Below are positions 9,047-16,552 of a stretch of 62,000 nt of DNA, in pieces. Both the position numbers and the translations under genes were made by a program. The stretch comes from Mesostigma viride. Taxonomy: Eukaryota > Streptophyta > Mesostigmatophyceae > Mesostigmatales > Mesostigmataceae. The notes below the pieces were generated by a model. It was given only the letters and a program-made list of their open reading frames with translations, was not told where the DNA came from and made no database searches. The stretch is from NCBI GenBank assembly GCA_009746045.1, contig RPFO01000041.1, positions 7,286,613 through 7,348,612 on the forward strand, read 5' to 3'. The stretch's first letter is position 1; every line of letters starts with the position of its first letter.

Positions 9047-9643
9047 ATGTCGTATCCAGTCGTGTCCTTAGAGCGCCTCATGCCTTCAGAGACCGAAGCG
9101 GGCACGGCGGAGGGGTTCTGGCTCAACCTCACCGGCTCTCTTCACAACGATTTTGAAAAGGGGACGCAAGGGTTCATAGACAAGTTGGGGCGCTACTGCC
9201 TCGTTTTCAACGCGTATGACGAAACGTTGGAAGACTGTCACATGAACCGCATAATTGACATGCTTTTCCACAAGAAGGTGCCATTCAGCGTCGAGTTCTA
9301 CCGCGGACCGAAGTGCGCGAGTGGCGCGAGTCCCCTTACTTGGAGGCGTTGGGATTCATACATCGACATCCGCCGCCCTGAAGTGCGCGTGATACGGGCT
9401 CACCTGGAAAGGCCGTACAAGGATCCCGAGTTCTACAAGTCCGTTCCGCCCCTCGACCAACTGCAGATAGGGCCGTACTCGTTCCCTCCCGCGTACCGTC
9501 GCCTCATTCACGACTATTGCAAGGACTTCACCGTCTACGAGCTCATAGGAACTTACAACGGGGAGAACAAGAACCTGCCATCCCACAAGTCATGGAGCGA
9601 GTCTGTGCGCCTCGGGCGTGACATAAATGACGACTGTCTCTAA
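9047..9643 (+). CDS. Hypothetical viral protein (198 aa)
   Basis: A well-composed protein with no repeats or membrane segments, starting MSYPVVSLERLMPSE. It has aromatic-rich blocks such as LGRYCLVFNAYDETLEDCHM, VPFSVEFYRG and YSFPPAYRRLIHDYCKDF. I do not recognise the family. The AT-rich run TTATAATAATATATATAA at 9012-9029 sits 18 bp upstream and is a good viral promoter candidate. It is divergent from the gene ending at 8943. Confidence 0.7.
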   Translation: MSYPVVSLERLMPSETEAGTAEGFWLNLTGSLHNDFEKGTQGFIDKLGRYCLVFNAYDETLEDCHMNRIIDMLFHKKVPFSVEFYRGPKCASGASPLTWRRWDSYIDIRRPEVRVIRAHLERPYKDPEFYKSVPPLDQLQIGPYSFPPAYRRLIHDYCKDFTVYELIGTYNGENKNLPSHKSWSESVRLGRDINDDCL

Positions 9644-9645
9644 CG

Positions 9646-9864
9646 ATGACAGCCGCCCGTTTCGTCCCCATCCCCGTCCCCACCCCCATCCCCATCCCCA
9701 TCCCCATCCCTGTGCCCGTGCCGAGGCCGAGACCGCGGCCCAGACCCAGGTCGAGGGGCGGAGATCTAGGCGCCACCCGCTCCGGTCTCAAAGTTACGCG
9801 GCCGTGGTCGGGGCCGTCGCCTCCGACACCGTCGCCTCCACCACCTCGGCCACCGGCCGGCTAG
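9646..9864 (+). CDS. Possible Pro-rich dipeptide-repeat protein (72 aa)
   Basis: Three bases after the previous stop a frame opens with MTAARFV followed by (P-I/V)n and (P-R)n dipeptide repeats encoded by a CCCCAT-type microsatellite (about 9665-9705). Its end overlaps the convergent gene 9794-10174 by 71 bp. Real viral proteins of this kind exist, but the frame may be only a by-product of the repeat. Confidence 0.25.
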   Translation: MTAARFVPIPVPTPIPIPIPIPVPVPRPRPRPRPRSRGGDLGATRSGLKVTRPWSGPSPPTPSPPPPRPPAG

Positions 9865-10174
9865 AGAAGTGAGCCGACCCGCCCGTCATGAGCATGGAAT
9901 AGGACAAACTGGCACCCCCGGATGTCCAGAAACCCTTCCAGATCTTCCACGGCAGCGTGTCGTAGGCGTAGGCCTTGTCGCGGAAGTTCCTGTACAGCAC
10001 GTAGGCGAGCCCGCTGAGACCCAGAATCCACGAGATGGACACGGTCGACCGGATGTTTGCCTTCAGGCGAAACTTCTCCCGCTTAACCCGCACCCAGGTG
10101 GCGATCACGTGCGCCAAACCGATCAGCAGGCCGACCTTGAAGAGGTTCTTAAAATCGTACATAAACATACCCAT
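9794..10174 (-). CDS. Small viral membrane protein (126 aa)
   Basis: Starts MGMFMYDFKNLFKVG. Hydrophobic segments at about 12-28 (LFKVGLLIGLAHVIATWV) and about 45-61 (VSISWILGLSGLAYVLY) flank a basic loop (VKREKFRLK). A third weak segment lies near 85-97. The C-terminus is a flexible Val/Ala/Thr/Glu tail. This fits a viral membrane protein with two helices. Unrecognised family. A T-run and short gap separate it from the next minus-strand gene. Confidence 0.6.
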   Translation of the reverse strand: MGMFMYDFKNLFKVGLLIGLAHVIATWVRVKREKFRLKANIRSTVSISWILGLSGLAYVLYRNFRDKAYAYDTLPWKIWKGFWTSGGASLSYSMLMTGGSAHFSSRPVAEVVEATVSEATAPTTAA

Positions 10175-10250
10175 CGCGAGTGATATAGAACCTACCTCCG
10201 TTTTTTTTTTGCGACCGAGGCCGGACAGCCGCGACGGGGAAAGAGCCGGG

Positions 10251-10550
10251 TTAACGCGAGAGGCTGGACAGGACCTCGCGACGGTTCTCGGCGGTGTTCG
10301 CGAGGCCGCGCTCCCTCATCAAACCGTCCAACTGTCTCTTTGCCTCCACCATCGCGTCACTCAGCGAGCCACCGGTCTCCGCGTGCACCTTCTTCACGAA
10401 CTTGGCCCACGGGTTCTGCGCCCCTATCTCGCTCTTGGCCTTCGAAACAACCCGGCCGTCCTTCCTCCGCACCAGGTCGCCGCTCGTAAGCCCTCCGCTC
10501 GTCCTGGTCGCCCTGCCATTCATGACGTCAGCTTTGCTCCCGACAGGCAT
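10251..10550 (-). CDS. NCLDV small basic protein ('GDLVRRKDGRVVSK' family)
   Basis: A 99-residue protein. The core TSGGLTSGDLVRRKDGRVVSKAKSE...NPWAKFVKK (about 17-54) follows a pattern I have seen repeatedly in phycodnavirus/mimivirus-like genomes: T.GGL...DL..N/RK.GKIVSKK.S....NPW. The family has no known biochemical role to my knowledge; its charge suggests DNA or chromatin association. The rest is a helical, charged tail. Intact frame. Confidence 0.65.
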   Translation of the reverse strand: MPVGSKADVMNGRATRTSGGLTSGDLVRRKDGRVVSKAKSEIGAQNPWAKFVKKVHAETGGSLSDAMVEAKRQLDGLMRERGLANTAENRREVLSSLSR

Positions 10551-10585
10551 CCGTATTGCGTATACAACTAACCGATATTTTTTAA

Positions 10586-11002
10586 TCAGGAACGTTTACG
10601 CTTACCCGCGAGTCCCCGCCTACCAGGCATGACGGCGGTCTTGGCGGCTCTCATGACCCAATCGACGATGGCGTCCGGCCCTCTATAAAGGATGCCCGCG
10701 CCTTGTTCTCTCAGTCGGCGCAGTTTATCCAGAGCCACTAGCCACGCCCGCCGCAGGTTCTGCTCCACCGCATTGGTCTCCCGGAGATCTCTCCTGTACT
10801 GATCAGGGGGGACATCGCCCTTCGCCGACACCTTCGCCTTCGACAATGCCTCCAACGCCCCGCCGAAACGATACGACAGCATCCCCGATGCGGCGTGGTA
10901 ATTATGCTCCATGGCCGGCGTCAGCACCGCAGCGGCTCGGGAGCGGTGTGCGCGGTGCACCGTACGAGCGCGTCGTGGGGTGCGCGTTTTCTTTGCCGCC
11001 AT
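10586..11002 (-). CDS. Hypothetical basic viral protein (138 aa)
   Basis: The start MAAKKTRTPRRARTVHRAHR at 11002 is preferred over an upstream ATG at 11113, because the longer frame would run through the next gene's promoter. The strongly basic N-terminus looks like a nuclear or nucleic-acid-binding tail. The centre is helical (LRRAWLVALDKLRRLREQ). It ends in GRRGLAGKRKRS. Function unknown. It lies divergent to paralogue B. Confidence 0.55.
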   Translation of the reverse strand: MAAKKTRTPRRARTVHRAHRSRAAAVLTPAMEHNYHAASGMLSYRFGGALEALSKAKVSAKGDVPPDQYRRDLRETNAVEQNLRRAWLVALDKLRRLREQGAGILYRGPDAIVDWVMRAAKTAVMPGRRGLAGKRKRS

Positions 11003-11085
11003 TATAGTACATGCGTGTGTTTTTATATTCCGCAAATATATGTTTACTAAGCCGGATGGATCATTTGCAGTGATTACCTGGTGGC

Positions 11086-11100
11086 ATGGCGCGCTTATCT
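11086..11100 (+). promoter_or_regulatory. Shared promoter motif, paralogue B
   Basis: ATGGCGCGCTTATCT ends 36 bp before the ATG at 11137, and the following 35 bp closely match those before paralogue A. Position and sequence conservation exceed that of the surrounding intergenic DNA. Confidence 0.65.
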
Positions 11101-11136
11101 CAGTGGATAACATTTCTCCGCCACAAGTAAACAGTC

Positions 11137-12051
11137 ATGGCATCCCAGGCACTTGTGAGGTATCTGCAGCCTTCGCGCGATGTGCCGGGGGAAGACCCAT
11201 TCGCGAACAAGATACGAGTGACGCCTGATGGCAAGATATCGGTTTTGGACGTGATCAAAGTGATGATGTTCATGAACAGCGACGGCACATTCTACAAAGG
11301 AGCGAGTGGACATGCCAGCGAACGCCTCGCCAATCTATGCTCGGACCATGAAGAGGTGACCGATATTATGGATCACTTCAAGTTTCCTGGTCCTGGTCAG
11401 CGAGACACCCCTGTCAGTGGGCGACGGGAAATTATCAAGATCATACAGCTCCTGCCCGGCAAGAAGGCCGCCGCCTTCCGCCACCACATGGCAGTGCTGT
11501 TGGAGAGGTACCTCGACGCCGACCCGGCGCTCATCCAGGACCTGCACGACCGGTACCGCGACAGGACCGGCGAGGAGTTCGTGCCTCTCCCTCGCCAGCA
11601 AGTGCTGGAGGCCCCTCGCATCAAGAGCTGCGAGAAGACAAAGCTGGACATGCGCGCCATCAAGGAGAGCAGCGCCAAGCCGGTGCCCGCTCGAGTGTAC
11701 GCCGCCGTCAACAACAGTTCCAACAAGCTGGCGACGGGCTACGATCAAACGGCAGACTACCGCAAGGACCAGGGGCTCACGAAGAAGAGCCAGGCCACTC
11801 GCGACACCTTCACGGACGGGATGTGCGGTCTGTCGATATTCTTCCACGAGCAGCACAAGGCCATGGTGTCTAAGGGGGGCGACCCCGAGAAGTCGGCCCT
11901 CTCCATAGTGGATATGCTGGCACCCGGGCTAGAAAAGCTGGGTCACTACAAGGAGGCTCGCGAGTACCGCGGCCCCGAGTTTGCGGCAAACAACAAACGA
12001 CTAATGCTTGAGAACCAGGTGTGGAACAGGGACAAGAGGATAAAAGCGTAA
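11137..12051 (+). CDS. Viral paralogue B (BRO/KilA-like family, tentative), 304 aa
   Basis: Intact second copy. It shares with A the N-terminal block (YLQPSRDVPGEDPFANKIRVTPDGKIS), the PGPGQRDTPV block, IIQLLPGKKAAAFRH and LLERYLDADPALIQDL. With C it also shares GEEFVPLPRQQVxEAPRIKSCE, MRAIKESSAKPVP, KDQGLTKKSQATRDTFTD and the whole C-terminus (EYRGPEFAANNKRLMLENQ). B and C are therefore the younger pair. Its role is probably the same as A's (DNA-binding regulator if truly BRO/KilA-like). Spacing to C is only 90 bp, including C's promoter motif. Confidence 0.7.
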   Translation: MASQALVRYLQPSRDVPGEDPFANKIRVTPDGKISVLDVIKVMMFMNSDGTFYKGASGHASERLANLCSDHEEVTDIMDHFKFPGPGQRDTPVSGRREIIKIIQLLPGKKAAAFRHHMAVLLERYLDADPALIQDLHDRYRDRTGEEFVPLPRQQVLEAPRIKSCEKTKLDMRAIKESSAKPVPARVYAAVNNSSNKLATGYDQTADYRKDQGLTKKSQATRDTFTDGMCGLSIFFHEQHKAMVSKGGDPEKSALSIVDMLAPGLEKLGHYKEAREYRGPEFAANNKRLMLENQVWNRDKRIKA

Positions 12052-12089
12052 TTGCAATCATAATAATGATAATGGACAACCTTGAAACG

Positions 12090-12104
12090 GTGGCGCGCTT
12101 ATCT
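12090..12104 (+). promoter_or_regulatory. Shared promoter motif, paralogue C
   Basis: GTGGCGCGCTTATCT ends 37 bp before the ATG at 12142. Downstream of the motif the leader is A-rich and less like those of A and B, so the motif itself looks like the constrained part. Confidence 0.6.
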
Positions 12105-12141
12105 GGAGCGATACAATTTCTACAACAACAATAAATCAATC

Positions 12142-13063
12142 ATGGCCTCCAATGCAGTTGTGAGGTATTTGCAACCCTTGCGCGATGGGTCTGGTGAGCA
12201 GGATCCATTTGCTGGCAAGATTCGCGTGACCCCGGATGGCAAGATTTCGGTTATTGATGCTATCAAGTGCATGATATTTATGAAGCCGGATGGATCGTTC
12301 ACAACTAATTCATTCAGACACGCAAGCGAGGCCTTCAAAAAACTGTGCTCGGCCCATGAAGAAGTGTACGATGGCATCGTACACTTCCGTTTCACCGGCC
12401 AAGGGCAACGAGAGACGCCTGTCACTGACCGACAGGGAATCATAAAGATAATCCAGGTCCTACCCGGCAAGAAGGCCGCCGCCTTTCGCCAGTCAGTGGC
12501 TGTGCTATTGGAGAGATACCTGGACGCGGACCCGGCTCTAATTCAAGAGTTGTTGGATAGGTATCGCGACAATACCGGCGAGGAGTTTGTGCCTCTCCCT
12601 CGCCAGCAAGTGTCGGAGGCCCCTCGCATCAAGAGCTGCGAGAGTAATAAGCTATGTAGACATGCGCGCCATCAAGGAGAGCAGCGCCAAGCCCGTGCCG
12701 TCCAGGGTGTACGCCATCGTCAACAACGCGTCCAACAAGCTGGTGACCGGCTACGAGCAGACCGCCGACTACAGGAAGGACCAGGGGCTCACGAAGAAGA
12801 GCCAGGCCACTCGCGACACGTTCACAGACCCCATGTGCGCATTGACCGAATTCTTCCATTTGCGGCACCAAGAGGAGGTACTTGCCGGGAAAGACCCCGA
12901 GAAGACGGCGCTGGTCATGGTGGAGGCATTGGCACCGGGGCTGGAAAAGCTGGGCCACTACAATAAGGCTCGCGAGTACCGCGGCCCCGAGTTTGCGGCA
13001 AACAACAAACGACTCATGCTTGAGAACCAGGCGTGGAACAGGGACAAGAGGATAAAATCGTAA
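12142..13063 (+). pseudogene. Viral paralogue C, frameshifted
   Basis: Starts MASNAVVRYLQPLRDG at 12142. The frame follows paralogue B through PRIKSCE, then a 4-bp excess at about 12652-12660 (TGTA before the codon for DMRAIKES) shifts it. The C-terminal 130 residues continue in another frame with MRAIKESSAKPVPSRVYAIV and the conserved ending at 13063. Outside the shift the coding sequence is still well preserved, so inactivation looks recent or after integration. Confidence 0.75.
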
Positions 13064-13102
13064 TCTCATTCAATTATATATAACGTTAATGTACTAATCT
13101 GA

Positions 13103-13615
13103 ATGGGTTCATACCAATGCACGGTCATTACAAACAGTGGGACGAGGTGCAGACGGCGGGGGGGCGGCCGGGCACACAAGTGCACCCAACACGCGACCAG
13201 AAACAGGAAAAACACCCACACAGAGCCCTCCGCCTGCTGCGGGCACGGCAACCGGGCGAAGAAAGTCCTTCCCGTTATCCCCCCGGAAGCACGGGACGTC
13301 GAGTATTCCGCGCGACTGGCCAGGTTCCAGGATGCCCTGCGCGTCGTGCGCCAGCCGCTAGGGGCCGGTATAGGCCCTCTGCGGGCGACGGCTATCCGAC
13401 AACGGAACCGAGCGAATCTTGTGGCCGCGTCCAACGACCTCCTGTCTACAGCGCGCGCCGCGGGGGTCCCCGTGCAGGTCGTCGCCGCCGCCATCAACGC
13501 GGCTCCTCCACCCCCTCCTCCACCCCCGCCCGCGCCTGCACCTGCGCCTGCACCTGCGCCGGGCCACAACGCCGGTCAGAGGCGAATCAACAGACGGCGC
13601 GCGCGCAGGCACTGA
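13103..13615 (+). CDS. Viral protein with short Cys/His motif and Pro-Ala tail (170 aa)
   Basis: The N-terminus holds C-x(9)-C-x(9)-C-x2-H (QCTVITNSGTRC...HKCTQH, residues 5-30), a probable small zinc-binding knuckle. A Pro/Ala-rich linker (PPPPPPPPPAPAPAPAPAP, about 135-153) and a strongly basic end (RRINRRRARRH) follow. The gene at 16553-17188 has a similar N-terminal motif. Probably nucleic-acid associated, given the charge. Family not recognised beyond the motif. Confidence 0.6.
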   Translation: MGSYQCTVITNSGTRCRRRGGGRAHKCTQHATRNRKNTHTEPSACCGHGNRAKKVLPVIPPEARDVEYSARLARFQDALRVVRQPLGAGIGPLRATAIRQRNRANLVAASNDLLSTARAAGVPVQVVAAAINAAPPPPPPPPPAPAPAPAPAPGHNAGQRRINRRRARRH

Positions 13616-13621
13616 GGTGCG

Positions 13622-14363
13622 TCAGTGGCTCATGGTCGCCACCAAAAGGGCGATCACGACGACGGCAAACACGACCGGAGTTACGTTAAATAGTGACGGA
13701 ACCTTTTGCCGCCTGAGGCAAATCGGTCCGTAACACTATTTTGCCCGGAATAACCACTTCCGAGCACCCAAGTTAATTCGGCCGAATTAACTTGGGTGCT
13801 CGGAAGTGGTTATTCCGGGCAAAAATAGTGTTACGGACCGATTTGCCTCAGGCGGCAAAAGGTTCCGTCACTATTTAACGTAACTAAAACCTGTGCACCT
13901 TGGAGGTCAGGGGTTCGAATCCTCACTGAGGCAGCTCCGGCGCATTTAGTGGTGCGTGCTCAGCGGCCTAGGCGGATGTCTCGGGCTCTTCGTCCCCCCT
14001 CCACGAGGCCAGGTTTTAGTTACGTTAAATAGTGACGGAACCTTTTGCCGCCTGAGGCAAATCGGTCCGTAACACTATTTTGCCCGGAATAACCACTTCC
14101 GAGCACCCAAGTTAATTCGGCCGAATTAACTTGGGTGCTCGGAAGTGGTTATTCCGGGCAAAATAGTGTTACGGACCGATTTGCCTCAGGCGGCAAAAGG
14201 TTCCGTCACTATTTAACGTAACTACCGGGACGACCAGCTCCGGCCTGGACACCAATGGGGGGGCAAACACAACGGGGGCGGTGGGGTCCAGATGCTCCGT
14301 CCTTTTCAAATCGCCCAGGCCCTCCTGTACTGGAGCAACGTTCTCTATGCTAGATGTGGACAT
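13622..14363 (-). pseudogene. Small viral membrane-protein gene split by a palindromic transposable element
   Basis: The 5' part (14363 to 14224) starts MSTSSIENVAPVQEGLGDLK and runs into the palindromic element, where it ends in a false tail. On the other side (13678 to 13622) the minus strand encodes a hydrophobic segment (FAVVVIALLVATM) followed by a stop. The two parts are in the same reading frame once the element and one 5-bp duplicate (ACCGG) are ignored. The ancestral product was thus a protein of about 65 residues with one C-terminal membrane anchor. The interruption is clean, showing that insertion happened after the viral DNA entered the host genome. Function unknown. Confidence 0.7.
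13679..14223. mobile_element. 545-bp element with two 206-bp palindromic terminal repeats
   Basis: Structure is P-S-P. P (13679-13885 and 14018-14223) is an almost perfect palindrome centred on TTCGGCCGAA, running AGTTACGTTA...TAACGTAACT; the copies differ by one A. S (13886-14017, 132 bp) begins AAAACCTG and ends CAGGTTTT, and holds a T-arm-like segment (GGGGTTCGAATCCTC at 13910-13924). The whole unit, not each P, is bounded by ACCGG (13674-13678, 14224-14228), a 5-bp TSD. Ends and TSD length match the large AGTT...AACT LTR elements here, so it may be a miniature non-autonomous relative. No polypurine tract precedes the second P, so a foldback DNA transposon is the alternative. It encodes no protein. 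Confidence 0.8.
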
Positions 14364-14426
14364 GCTTTATCCACGTTACAGTAAACCAAAGTTTATTTAT
14401 TGTTTACCAATGTAGGATTTGGTTTC

Positions 14427-14894
14427 TCAACCTTTGGATGCTATCTTCGCGTTTGCCAAATCCGTCTTGGCGGCGGCCAGCTGGGTCCTGAGATTGTCGA
14501 TGCTGGCCTTGTGGTTGGTAAGCGCCAGCTCCATCAATTTCAAGGCGTCGTCCCTCTCCGAAACGACCCTCTTCAGGTCATTGACCTGGCTGGCAAGCTT
14601 GTTCCTCGCCCTTTCGTGTCTCTTTCGGGTGGCATCCCTTTCCTTCTTGTGCTTTGTGATCACCCCCTCGATCTTGTCTCTCATGTCCGCGAATTGGGAG
14701 TGAACAGTGGTCACAAACTCCCTTGGGACAAAAACCCTGGATGGGAGAGGCCCTTCGTTCAATCGGACAACTCGATTCCCCACTTCATGTGAGGGGTCTA
14801 GCACCTTAACACATTGCGACGGTGGCATGTTTTCCTTGTCAGAATCGTTGCCATCAGAGCTGCCCCCACCATCAGAACTGCTTGTGTTCTCCAT
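14427..14894 (-). CDS. Viral coiled-coil protein (155 aa)
   Basis: The start MENTSSSDGGGSSDG at 14894 is chosen because the longer frame upstream reads through a tandem repeat. An acidic Ser/Asp-rich N-terminus leads to VFVPREFVTTVHSQF and then to a long charged helix (about 70-150: DMRDKIEGVITKHKKERD..., SERDDALKLMELALTNHKA..., LRTQLAAAKTDLANAK). Regular heptad-like spacing of L, V and I predicts a coiled coil, so oligomerisation is likely. The family is not recognised. Confidence 0.6.
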   Translation of the reverse strand: MENTSSSDGGGSSDGNDSDKENMPPSQCVKVLDPSHEVGNRVVRLNEGPLPSRVFVPREFVTTVHSQFADMRDKIEGVITKHKKERDATRKRHERARNKLASQVNDLKRVVSERDDALKLMELALTNHKASIDNLRTQLAAAKTDLANAKIASKG

Positions 14895-14989
14895 CGCCGA
14901 CTTCGGGCGGATTGCGGGCGAAATGGCTCTCTCACAGTTGCTGGTCTCTTTGTCCACCATATGGCCAGGCCTGTGCATAAGGCATCCAA

Positions 14990-15275
14990 GATCTCTGACG
15001 TGGCATACCAGAGATCTGTGACGTGGCAAGTGACGGGGCAGATCCGAGATCTCTGATGTGGCAGGTCCGAGATCTCTGGTGTGTCAGATCTCTGGTGTGT
15101 CAGATCCGAGATCTCTGATGTGCCAGATCTCTGGTGTGTCAGATCCGAGATCTCTGATGTGGCAGATCTCTGATGTGGCAGATCCGAGATCTCTGATGTG
15201 GCAGATCTCTGATGTGGCAGATCCGAGATCTCTGATGTGGGCATATGATGTGGCAGATCCAAGATCTCTACAGAT
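14990..15275. repeat. GATC-rich tandem repeat array between divergent genes
   Basis: About 285 bp made mostly of imperfect 16-23 bp units of the form CAGATCCGAGATCTCTGATGTGG and CAGATCTCTGGTGTGT. Each unit holds the palindrome AGATCT or GAGATCTC and one or two GATC sites. The array lies between the minus-strand coiled-coil gene (14427-14894) and the plus-strand RING-like gene (15491), where promoters or iteron-type protein-binding sites would be expected. Unit lengths vary and there are no unique spacers, so it is not a CRISPR array. Confidence 0.75.
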
Positions 15276-15490
15276 CACAGATCCACTGGCCAAGTGCCAT
15301 CATAAGTGTGTTGCCAACCCTCCCCAGACACACCAAACCACCAGCGCCCAGCCATCCGAAATCCCAGTCCACCACCCATCATTCCTAGTCCCCGGAAGCC
15401 ACAGCCATTCCTTTTTCGCCCGAGTGCCCATTCTAAAGCCGCGAGGCTCCATAAAGGTGACATTTACAGTACATTTTCGCATCAGAAATC

Positions 15491-16405
15491 ATGCCCGCCG
15501 AACATTTCCATGGCGCCTGTCTGGGTTTGCCGGAGGCTCACTACATCTACAACCCGGAGACCGGGGAAAAGCTTTTCAAGAACGCGATGAACGTGCAGTT
15601 CGCGGAGGACTGGAAGAAGCAGAACCCTGGAAAGGATCCGCACCCCCCCACCATCAGGTGCGAGAGTTGCAACGAGCTCAGGTTCATATCCGCCTACACC
15701 TGCGGCCCCATGGTCAGGCAGGCGGACGTCTGCGACCAGTGCCACGAGGCCGTCCGCAAGTACACCCTCAAGAAGAGGCTGGACATCGAGGCGCTGGCCA
15801 AGAAGGCGGTTAAGAAGTACACGGCCAAGGAGGTCCGCATCATCCCTCCGTGCGGCAGGGGCGACAGGAAGTTCGAGGAGGCCATCTGGCAGGCGGAGCA
15901 CGAGGCGCACGGGGACGAGGGCATGGACAGCATCGAGGTGTGCATCCTGTGCGACCAGAGACTGGAGAACGTGTACTCTCCCAAGGTGGACATGGACACG
16001 GCCCCGCACTTCCACATGGGCGGCGTCTGCGACGGCTGCATGATGACCGTGCTGGTCGAGCAGGAGAGCCCCGACGACATCGACTGCCCCCTGTGCCTCC
16101 ACGAGGACCGCCGCAAGGAGCACGTGGCCAGGCTGCAGTTCCCCTACTTCGTCTTCAACCCCCACCTGACCGCCATAGCCCACGTGGCTAGCGTGCGGTC
16201 CGTGGGCGAGATCACCATCTTCCGCGCCCACAACGCCAAGTGCATCGTCGTCGAGAAGGCCACGGGGGAGCTCGCTGCCCTGGAGGGCGGCGCGAGGAAG
16301 CGCAAGGGTGCGGACGCCTCTCCCGAGACGGAGGTGGTGTGCGTGGACAACGTCCCGCAGCCCAGGCGCAGGACCGGTCTCAGGTCCAGGCTGAGCGGTC
16401 GATAG
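15491..16405 (+). CDS. Viral protein with CxxC pairs and RING-like domain (304 aa)
   Basis: Two cysteine clusters are visible. The first pairs CESC with CDQC (about residues 57-80), enough for one zinc site. The second has CILC, then HFH, CDGC and CPLC (about 154-200), in RING order C-C, H, C-C, C-C over about 47 residues. RING domains of this type usually bind E2 enzymes and act in ubiquitin transfer; the E2-contact residues cannot be judged here. The C-terminal 100 residues are unrecognised and end in a basic tail (RRRTGLRSRLSGR). The start at 15491 is the first ATG after an AT-containing leader. No frame breaks. Confidence 0.7.
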   Translation: MPAEHFHGACLGLPEAHYIYNPETGEKLFKNAMNVQFAEDWKKQNPGKDPHPPTIRCESCNELRFISAYTCGPMVRQADVCDQCHEAVRKYTLKKRLDIEALAKKAVKKYTAKEVRIIPPCGRGDRKFEEAIWQAEHEAHGDEGMDSIEVCILCDQRLENVYSPKVDMDTAPHFHMGGVCDGCMMTVLVEQESPDDIDCPLCLHEDRRKEHVARLQFPYFVFNPHLTAIAHVASVRSVGEITIFRAHNAKCIVVEKATGELAALEGGARKRKGADASPETEVVCVDNVPQPRRRTGLRSRLSGR

Positions 16406-16552
16406 CGCCTTTCTCTCACTCAGCAGTTGTTTGAAGCGTGACAGGCAGCTAATTGAGCACTGTCCCTCACCGCGTTTTATGTACAGCGCACCCTAGGGGC
16501 GCGACTAGGTGACAAACGTGCTATTATTTATTTTTTTAATGAATATATATTT

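Noticed and set aside
13679-13885. P as an independent MITE
   Set aside because: The 5-bp duplicate flanks P-S-P as a whole; neither P has its own target duplication.
13886-14017. tRNA gene or tRNA-derived SINE in S
   Set aside because: There is a B-box and a plausible 3' acceptor strand, but no A-box or 5' half, and the anticodon stem does not pair.
14990-15275. CRISPR-like repeat array
   Set aside because: Units are of uneven length, abut each other, and there are no unique spacers; the setting is eukaryotic.
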